64,000 bases of DNA. Origin: Mortierella alpina (Eukaryota > Mortierellomycota > Mortierellomycetes > Mortierellales > Mortierellaceae). The stretch lies in assembly GCA_029449245.1 (NCBI GenBank), contig JANATF010000009.1, positions 1,426,001 to 1,490,000 of the forward strand, in the 5' to 3' direction. A program made the translations under genes and the position numbers. Below, one piece after another: positions 57,093-64,000 of this stretch. Positions within the stretch are counted from its first letter, which is position 1. Every line of letters begins with the position of its first letter. The notes under the pieces are model-generated. The model was not told the DNA's origin. It saw only the letters and a program-made list of their open reading frames with translations, and did not search any database.

Positions 57093-58707
57093 CACGTAAA
57101 TTGCGCGACCTTTTTTTTTCAAAGTTGCACGTTCACCCAGTAGATAACTTAAAAACCAGAACAAAGACCGACCTCTGTACCCAGAGCATTAAATAGCGCA
57201 ATGAAAAGACGAGTCCATGCATCTGCTTTTATTTGCAAGTGCCAGGCCAAAGTGCGCCTCGCTGATTAAGAGTCCAATTCACACCCTCATCCCCTGAATG
57301 TGGGAGGAGGGGACTCCATGTATGCTACAAACTTACTCTACCACTGAGTATTACCACCTTTGGCCTTGATAACCGCCTTGGTCCTCCTTGGCGTAGACTG
57401 AACTAAATCCCGCAGCGTGTCCTGTAAAAGCTCGTTCCAAGCGGCTAACACATCCTCCAATAACTCATCCATATTGTGCTGTAAAACCTTGCGTTGGACC
57501 GCCGCAACCTTGCACATATACCAAAGGTTCTCGATGGGCTTGAGGTCAGGGGACTGAGCTGGCCATTGAAGTCGGTCCATGCCACGCAACTCCCTCCACT
57601 CCTTGGAGACGCGGGCCTTATGAATAGGTGCCCCATCTTTCATCAGGATCGGGGTATGTTCGATTGAAAAAATATTAGTCTTCCAGCTCTGCATCATAGA
57701 CGTCCTCGATAAAGTCTGCTGCAGCGCGTCTGCCTGGCTTCGTCAGAATGAGCTTGCTCCTGCTGTTGCTAGTAAAAGCTTCCCAGGCCATCACCGAGGT
57801 CCTGCCTGACTTGTACGTGGGTGCAAGACGGTCGGGTCGAACTTCTCATCCACGCGTCTCCAGACTCGCACTTGACGATTCTGCTTTCCGAGCTCAAAAG
57901 AGGACTCATAAGTCCTAATGACTTGCTCCCAGTCCTGCACAGTCCAGTGCTGGTGTGCTTTAGCAAATGCATGTCTAGCGGCCTTGTGTTTTCGGCTCAG
58001 GAATGGTTTCTTGGCTGCGATATGGTTCTCGAACCCCAACTTGTGCAGTTCCTTTCTAACAGCTTGGGGGCTTGCGTGGACCGAGTGGACCGACAGTTGC
58101 TTCGTGATGTCGGCAAGAGGCATTCGCCTGGCCTTGAAGGCTACCCGCTTGAGCTCTCTCAAATCCCGATCATTGAAAATGAGGGGGGGGGGGGGACCGC
58201 TGGGCCTGTGCAAGTTCTCAAGAGTACCGACGTCCCTCTTTTTTCTCAGCAGCCTTTGGACAGTCGACTCTGCACAACCAATCGCGGCAGCAAATTCCTC
58301 GTTGTTCGCTCCGTTGTTCTTCATTCCTACAATCTTTCCTCTCTCCGCGACAGATAGCTCTCTGCTCTTGGGCATGGGTTGAAAGTTGCAGTGAGATAGA
58401 GGTAGAGAACAATAAATAAAGGCGACAGAGGCAACTTCGAGCGACATGAGAAAGCTAGTAGAATCAGCTTGTAACATACATGGAGCCCCCTCCTCCCACA
58501 TTCAGGGGATGAGGGTGTGAATTGGCCTCTTAATCAATGAGGAGCACTTTGGCCTGGCACCTGCAAATAAAAACAGATGTCTGGACTCGTCATTTTCATT
58601 GCGTTGTTTAATGTTCTGGGTACAGAGGTCTGACTTTGTTCTGGTCTTTAAGTTATCTGCAGGGTGAACACGCAACTTTGAAAAAAATAGGTCGCACAAT
58701 TTACGTG
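57093..58707 (-). mobile_element. Tc1/mariner element with long inverted repeats, inactive
   Basis: The termini CACGTAAATTG are inverted at 57093 and 58707 and flanked by TA on both sides, the expected target duplication. The terminal inverted repeats are unusually long, about 240 bp each (57093 to about 57332, and about 58465-58707), about 90% alike by eye. The transposase occupies nearly all the space between. Length 1615 bp. Confidence 0.92.
57338..58375 (-). pseudogene. Tc1/mariner transposase, frameshifted
   Basis: Starts MPKSRELSVAERG with a helix-turn-helix region, then a DDE core. The first catalytic block reads RTYESSFELG where active relatives have TDESSFELG, so the first Asp has become Tyr. 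The second block (KDGAPIHKA) and third (SPDLKPIENLW) are present. Two frame breaks lie between them, near 57.83 kb (before SGRTSVMAWEAF) and 57.69 kb. It cannot encode a working enzyme. Confidence 0.9.
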
Positions 58708-58885
58708 TAAAATGCGATCTTCATAGTTGTTGGAGGCACCGCGACTGATCATTATGGCTACCGATGCAGTAACACGCATGCCGCGAAGCGACTCGTGCCA
58801 TATACACCATCATCCCAAGTTCAAAAAGATGGAGCCGTGGGGTGCATTATTATTCTTCGGTATATTCAGATACAGTAACCTGCAC

Positions 58886-60384
58886 CTAGTCTGTTGCGAG
58901 AGTCCTGTACTCATGCATCTTGATGTTCTTGTTGAACATCTTGTTGGATTTCAGCCATGCGGGCGTCAGCTTGGACGTTGTTATCACCAAATAATGCCGC
59001 ATCCGTCGACTCTTGCTGCACGCCATGACCACAGCACCGCCGGCGACGATACCAAGGATGACAAGAGCACCAATCCACCAGTAAAACTCAAAGCCCCAGC
59101 TAAAGAACGCCCACTTGCGGAACGCACATGTCTGGTCGTACCCAATGGTTTTGCTCGGATCATACTTGTAAATGCCTTCTGCCATGTCGTGCGCCAATTT
59201 GCAAACACCGCAACGAGCGCCATAATCATCGGGACCCCACACGCCCGGGGCGGGGTCGAAGGTCTCTAACAGCTTGGGGTTGAGTACCGACTCGATTGGA
59301 GTGTTTTGATCGATGGTCTTGTAATCCAGATAATTCAAGTAAGCGTCGTCATTCTGGTCCAGCTGATGGATGCGGATGGCAAGTTGTTCCGGTGTTGCAA
59401 AATCGTCTAACCGGATGGTGGAATGGTTGGTGGGTATGAAGCGCGAGTAGTCCTTGGGTCCGTCTATAATAGGCACGACGCCAACAGCGTAGGGTCGCTC
59501 TATCTTCTCTGTGACATAGTCGTTACAGTTGGTGTTTTCGATGCTGAGGTAGAATTTGTACCTTCCGACGACCTCACGATCAGTAAACTCTCTTCCGTCT
59601 ATAGGAGAGGCAAGAAGGGGGCGTTGGATTTGCTGCAATGGTCATCGAAAATGTTGCAGACAGCAGACGGTGTTACCTCCCCTCTCCTTACCTGGATGAG
59701 TAGGCCAGTCCTTATTCCTCATGCAGTGACCGTAGATATCGACGTCAATGTACTTTTGCAGCTGTTTGACATAAAAGTGGCGTCCATTCTCTGAGGTGCA
59801 GCTGCTGACGATCCACGCAATAGGTGCAAGTGATTGTCGAAATTGGTTCTTTTCCTGGATTGTAAACATGGGCTTAGCAAGAATGTTTTCGATAAACGAC
59901 CCTGGCCCTCGACCCGCAAAGTAATAAGACTGCACAAAGTCGGCGGTCCCGAACGAGTAGGACCAGAGGTGCGTAAAGATCTCTGTCCACTTTGACTTGA
60001 TCTGCCAGTCCCATGGTGCCTCAACTTTATAGTGATTCCAGAGGTCCGAGATAGCAAGAGAGAACATCCGTAAGCTATGGAGTCAGCCCCAAACCATCAG
60101 ATCCATGTACGGTGGTAGCACTTACGCGTGTTGAGCACCAAGGCCTTGTGCCCGGACTGGACATCATCGATGCTGGGGACATCCTTGGGGTCGAAGCTAC
60201 TGGCATGGATGATAATGACCTTTGCCTCGTCGTACTTGGATCGATCCAGGGTGAACCGGCAGGTGTATGGCAGGCCACAGTAGTTGACGACCTTGCCCTC
60301 CTCGATGGTCTGCGAAAACCACTTTGTCCACCACAGGATTGGGTACTCCTTTGCGTCTCCAGCAGTGAGGTTGAAGTCTGCCAT
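58886..60384 (-). CDS. GT10 alpha-1,3-fucosyltransferase-like, C-terminal TM
   Basis: Transfers L-fucose from GDP-fucose to glycans (family GT10). Exons 60126-60384, about 60069-59692 and 58886-59598 give 449 aa. The GT10 signature lies near 226-262: YKFYLSIENTNCNDYVTEKI and GVVPIIDG. The N-terminus (MADFNLTAGDA) has no signal anchor; instead a membrane segment lies near the C-terminus (about 383-404, WWIGALVILGIVAGGAVVM) followed by a basic tail. This is the reverse of the usual type II Golgi layout. The first intron has a normal donor (C|GTAAGT), but the in-frame join falls after TTAC, not after the nearby CATAG, so the acceptor is odd or a one-base change is present. GDP-L-fucose synthesis has been reported in Mortierella alpina. 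Confidence 0.85.
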
Positions 60385-60574
60385 TGTTGTTGGATGGTGC
60401 GAATGCGGAACGAGAAATGAAAGGAAACGGCTGTAGTAAAGCTCACCGGTTGTGTACTGAGATTTAGAACTTGAGGCACGTACGGAATTTTCATGACGGT
60501 GCTGGGTAAACTTCATTTCTGAGCATCATCTACTGTGCACTATCGGGCAGCTTGCATGGTCCGCTGCATGCGGT

Positions 60575-61129
60575 TCATATCTGTCCAGACCCAAGCGTGA
60601 CCTCCAGTGCACGCAGCGTCTCCAGAGTCCGTGCGGCCACGACCTGCGGATTCCCCACTGTCTCAACCTTCACTCCCAGTTCGTCCGACTCCAGCGGCTC
60701 CAATACATCAAGCTGGCTGTGTAGCAAAGACGCTGGCATGTAATGGCCCTGTCGATGCGTCACCCGGTCCGTCAAGACCTCCTTACTCGCAACCAGATGT
60801 ACAAATCGAACTGACGGGTGTCCATCGCAGATCAAGTCCCTATACACGCGCTTGAGGGCCGAACAGGTGACGACTGCACCACGGCCCGCATTCTCCTGGG
60901 CCCGGATCCATTCAGAAACACGGTCGAGCCAAGGCCAACGATCGTCGTCGTCGAGCGGATGACCGGCGGCCATCTTGGCTACGTTGGCTGCTGGATGCAA
61001 TTCGTCGCCTTCTTGAAAGGTCCAATGGGTTTCTGAGACGAGTGCTTGGGCTACAGAGGTCTTGCCGACCCCGGAGACACCCATGACGACGAGGGTGAGA
61101 GGAGGCAAAGGACTAGTTGCGAGAGACAT
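60575..61129 (-). CDS. gluconokinase
   Basis: Phosphorylates D-gluconate to 6-phosphogluconate for the pentose phosphate pathway, in the cytosol. Single exon, 184 aa, near the usual length. P-loop GVSGVGKTS at 18-26; gluconokinase signatures DELHPAANVAKMAAGHPLDD and DRWPWL; then CSALKRVYRD, GHYMPASLL and SQLDVLEPLE. It converges with nothing and shares the strand with the fucosyltransferase. A confident call. Confidence 0.96.
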   Translation of the reverse strand: MSLATSPLPPLTLVVMGVSGVGKTSVAQALVSETHWTFQEGDELHPAANVAKMAAGHPLDDDDRWPWLDRVSEWIRAQENAGRGAVVTCSALKRVYRDLICDGHPSVRFVHLVASKEVLTDRVTHRQGHYMPASLLHSQLDVLEPLESDELGVKVETVGNPQVVAARTLETLRALEVTLGSGQI

Positions 61130-61407
61130 GCTGACTATGCTGGCTATTTACCAAAAAAAAGGACGTCTAGTTAAAAGTGCCCACCAGGTAGAGGCAGAGA
61201 ATATTGGTATAGTGTGTGTTTGTGTTTGATGAGGCGACAGGAGTGTCTACGAAAGAATGCAGAATGGAGATGTGGTTGAAGAACAAGGGCTGCTGAATGC
61301 CAATGGAACATGGAGCAAAGTCAAAGTGAACGGACTTTATTGGTTTAGAGCCGTCTTGTGCACCGTCGTGCGAGCCTCTTTGCTGTCTCTGCTGATCCCT
61401 CGCAGGT

Positions 61408-61455
61408 GATCGTCAACAGGATCGTCAACAGGATCGTCAACAGGATCGTCAACAG
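61408..61455. repeat. 4 x 12-bp tandem repeat
   Basis: Four exact copies of GATCGTCAACAG, followed by a partial GATC. Lies in the 3' flank of the partial gene that ends at 61555. Confidence 0.95.
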
Positions 61456-61554
61456 GATCATCGCTGTCTGCCCTCAGGAACATATCAACTTCTCAACGTA
61501 GTATGAACAAAGGCTGAAGTCTTTTTTTTCCATTCGTTTTGGCTGCTGCTAATG

Positions 61555-64000
61555 CTACGTTTCTCCAAAAAGCTTCACGTTGGCACTCTTTGGCAAAGGA
61601 AGGGCAGTGCCAAAGATAAAGTCCATAGAGTACGGCTCGGGAACAAAGTGAAAGGTACCCTTCTGCTTGGCTTCGTTCTCTGCTCGCCTGTCCCGTAGTG
61701 GCCACGAGACGCTGTGCTTTTTCCAGATCTGCTTAAGGCGCTTCACATCCCACTCGTCATCGCTTTCACTGTCCTCAGACTGTATGGTCATCTCTGCCTC
61801 CTGTTCAGGCTGGTCGGCCAAGTGATCCTCAGTCACTTGATCCATTTCAAGATCCGGCGTCGTAGCAGCGCGCAAGGAGTGTGAGCTATCGATTACACGA
61901 GACGGATCCTGTCTCGTATTTCGTGCTCGAGACGTTGAAATGGGCGAGGATGCTGGTGGTGCCTTCCGCAGCCTTTTCCTCGACAAAACAGGCGTAGCAT
62001 CTGAGTTGTCCGAGTCATCCGAGTCCTCTCGCGGTGTCGCTTCATGGTCACCTGGCTCTTGACGCGTCGAATCCTCATCTCTGTCACCATTTCTAGACCC
62101 CCTTGTAAGAGTCCTTCTTCTTGGCGCCGATGCAGGTGTTCTTTTTGAGGCCGGTGTTGATGTTACCGGTCGCGCACTCCTCCGTGTCCTGAGAACCCTC
62201 TGAGATACTGGAGAAGGGCTTGTTGGCTGCTCTGATCGTAGTCTCATAGACGATCTGGTGCGCTTTGAAGGACTGCCCGTTATTGCCGGCTCGTGTCGAT
62301 CCAGTGACCGCCTGTCAGCCAGTCTGGTATGTCTTGACGGGCCATCATCATCCCCTCCATCATGACGTTGTGAATTCTGCCTGGAAGATCTCGTACGCCT
62401 CGCTGGGCTATCAATGGCCAAAGCATCCCGCTTCTCCTCTAATCTCTTTGAAGCCCGCCCCGTCCTTGCTCGCGTCATCCTCCTTTTTGTTCGCCCATAG
62501 TCGACATCTTCCTCTTCCGCAATGTCCGAGCTGTGACCATCAGAGCTATCACTTTCGGAACTCTCACTATTAGAGTTATGGCTGCCATCATCGAGTTCGT
62601 CGGGAGCAGTGTCTTCTGAGTCGTCCAGGTCCTTTGACAAAGATGTGTGGATATTCTTAGCATCCTTGTTCCTTGAGCTTGTTGCAGTCGGAATGTTCAC
62701 AAATGCCAACGACTGTAATCCTGGAGGGGGTCCTGTTGAATTGCTAGAGTGTCCTGACTCTGCACCGCGGTTTGACACCTCGATTTCAACAATGGGTTCA
62801 GGAGTACGCTGCTGTCTTAGCAAGCGCCTTCCCTTGACCGCCACCTCTGTTGCCTTCTCGTTGCTTCGGCCCCGTCGTGTCACAGTCACCTCTGGTATAT
62901 GTACTCCAGTAGCTTCTGGAGTAGAGGTGGATCGAGCTCGGGACGATCTCCTGTTGATCCTCACCCCAGACGGAACCTCCTTGTCTTTGCTGGCGCGGTC
63001 ATTGGTATCTCGTTCCCCATTGAGATTGAAAAGCGTTCCCGATACTGGAGGAGACTCGGACCATTGAGAAGAGGCTTGGGTGACAGGTGCTTCGTCGCTG
63101 TTGTCGTATTCAAGCGTCACCATCGAGTTTGGCCCGGGCTCGGATTCAGAAGGCGATTCTGATCCATTCGATGATCTCACAGACTGAAGTGAAGGGTGCC
63201 ACACCTCATGCTCGTCTGATTCCTCGCCGCTTGCCGGTGATTGCTCCTTGCTCACAATAGCGACCGCAGGACTCTGCTTCTCAACGCTCTGCTGGCTCAC
63301 GGATCCAAGATCGAGCGTTGGTGGCCCGGCCTTAAAATTATTTGGTATTGTTGGTGATTCCGGTGAGATTGGCGAGCCTGGTGATAACGGTGAAGCTGAT
63401 GGAGGCGGTGAGGGTGTGCCTTGCGACTTGGGATACGGGGCAAATTCCTCGAAGTCAAACTCTTGCGTCTGCTCAAGAATGTCAAAGTGATGATCCTGTT
63501 CCACAAAAGAGGCTGAAAAGGCATCGGAGGCCGATTCCAGTGCGGCGATGGACTGCGACTCTGGTATCCTCTGACCGCACTCGATTTCTGGATACATTGC
63601 TTTTTCGTCTGAGCTATTGTCTTCCGATATTACTGAAGCCTCTGGTAGGGGTAACGTTGGTGAATCATCGCTCTCATCCTCGCCCGACTCATATGCTTCC
63701 TGCACCGGTGAAAGAACAGAGTCCAATGTTCTTGCGGATGAAATCATAGTCTCGGTCTCGCGTGATGTGTCGAGCTCTGTAGATCCTTGAAGTAAAGTCT
63801 GCGTCTGCGTCTGCGTCCGCGTCTCGGCCTGTACCTCCACCAAAAGCTGTTGTTCGCTGACCTCCGGCAACGCCGTGTCCCGCAAAGATGTGGATGTGCT
63901 ACTCACATGTTTCAACTGCGGCTGATCATCAGGCTCGTTGTCGCTATGATGATCAGTATCCAGCGTTACTGGAGAGTGCTGAGAGTGCTGTGTTGTAGGC
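61555..64000 (-). CDS. large acidic, Ser/Arg-rich protein, 5'-truncated by the window
   Basis: The frame is open from 61555 to the window edge, so at least 814 residues and no start seen. Mostly low complexity: Ser/Glu/Asp-rich blocks, Thr-Gln repeats (TQTQTQT), SP-rich segments and a basic Arg/Ser/Thr part (RRTRSSR, RTRRSARP) resembling nuclear proteins. The only compact segment is the C-terminus: DEWDVKRLKQIWKKHSVSW and FVPEPYSMDFIFG. I do not recognise the family. A nuclear or chromatin role is only suggested by composition. Confidence 0.75.
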   Translation of the reverse strand, partial: PTTQHSQHSPVTLDTDHHSDNEPDDQPQLKHVSSTSTSLRDTALPEVSEQQLLVEVQAETRTQTQTQTLLQGSTELDTSRETETMISSARTLDSVLSPVQEAYESGEDESDDSPTLPLPEASVISEDNSSDEKAMYPEIECGQRIPESQSIAALESASDAFSASFVEQDHHFDILEQTQEFDFEEFAPYPKSQGTPSPPPSASPLSPGSPISPESPTIPNNFKAGPPTLDLGSVSQQSVEKQSPAVAIVSKEQSPASGEESDEHEVWHPSLQSVRSSNGSESPSESEPGPNSMVTLEYDNSDEAPVTQASSQWSESPPVSGTLFNLNGERDTNDRASKDKEVPSGVRINRRSSRARSTSTPEATGVHIPEVTVTRRGRSNEKATEVAVKGRRLLRQQRTPEPIVEIEVSNRGAESGHSSNSTGPPPGLQSLAFVNIPTATSSRNKDAKNIHTSLSKDLDDSEDTAPDELDDGSHNSNSESSESDSSDGHSSDIAEEEDVDYGRTKRRMTRARTGRASKRLEEKRDALAIDSPARRTRSSRQNSQRHDGGDDDGPSRHTRLADRRSLDRHEPAITGSPSKRTRSSMRLRSEQPTSPSPVSQRVLRTRRSARPVTSTPASKRTPASAPRRRTLTRGSRNGDRDEDSTRQEPGDHEATPREDSDDSDNSDATPVLSRKRLRKAPPASSPISTSRARNTRQDPSRVIDSSHSLRAATTPDLEMDQVTEDHLADQPEQEAEMTIQSEDSESDDEWDVKRLKQIWKKHSVSWPLRDRRAENEAKQKGTFHFVPEPYSMDFIFGTALPLPKSANVKLFGET

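Noticed and set aside
61408-61455. CRISPR-like array
   Set aside because: Four head-to-tail 12-bp units without spacers; a simple tandem repeat.

Overview
The window looks like nuclear DNA of an early-diverging filamentous fungus, most likely Mortierellaceae or a close relative (Mucoromycota). This is inferred from short introns (about 80-120 bp, GTAAG-type donors, CTAAC/CTAAT-like branch points, YAG acceptors), moderate GC, several F-box/LRR genes, Helitron, Tc1/mariner and Fanzor-like relics, and a GT10 fucosyltransferase beside a gluconokinase. No rRNA, convincing tRNA, CRISPR array or bacterial operon was seen.

Layout. 0.5-2.5 kb: an MFS transporter (-), divergent from a THI5-type thiamine-pyrimidine synthase (+, 3.4-4.5 kb). 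Downstream of the THI5 stop, on the same strand, is a clear TPP riboswitch aptamer (4.81-4.92 kb). A berberine-bridge-type flavin oxidase (-) converges on it. 6.7-10.0 kb is a gene-poor gap. 10.0-12.1 kb holds two tandem paralogous small secreted Cys-rich proteins. 12.4-16.1 kb holds two F-box/LRR genes. 16.7-23.5 kb is a many-exon FANCD2 gene with the conserved monoubiquitination lysine. A decayed Fanzor (eukaryotic TnpB relative) lies directly upstream (23.6-26.2 kb) and a decayed Helitron helicase follows (27.5-29.3 kb).

29.9-34.8 kb is an 11-exon Mei2-like/RS/RGG RNA-binding protein gene whose exon phases all close. Then come a membrane-anchored Ser-rich protein (35.9-37.8 kb), a secreted or membrane protein of unknown family (38.9-40.3 kb), an uncertain multi-exon gene (40.8-41.5 kb), a third F-box gene, a small coiled-coil protein, a Kazal-domain secreted protein, the ArfGAP GLO3 (45.7-48.4 kb), a four-TM protein and a T5orf172/DUF1766 protein (50.9-53.0 kb).

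53.8-57.0 kb carries broken copies of the Kazal gene and of GLO3 exons 5-7, followed by an intact F-box gene whose promoter and leader also match the GLO3 locus. This is reciprocal decay after an inverted duplication. 57.09-58.71 kb is a complete but dead Tc1/mariner element with about 240-bp inverted repeats. The window ends with the GT10 fucosyltransferase, the gluconokinase and a 5'-truncated low-complexity acidic protein.

The strongest unusual signal is the 3'-side TPP riboswitch. Its P4/P5 strand is complementary to a 5' splice site just after the THI5 stop codon, suggesting thiamine-controlled 3'-UTR splicing like that of plant THIC, but in a fungal THI5 gene.
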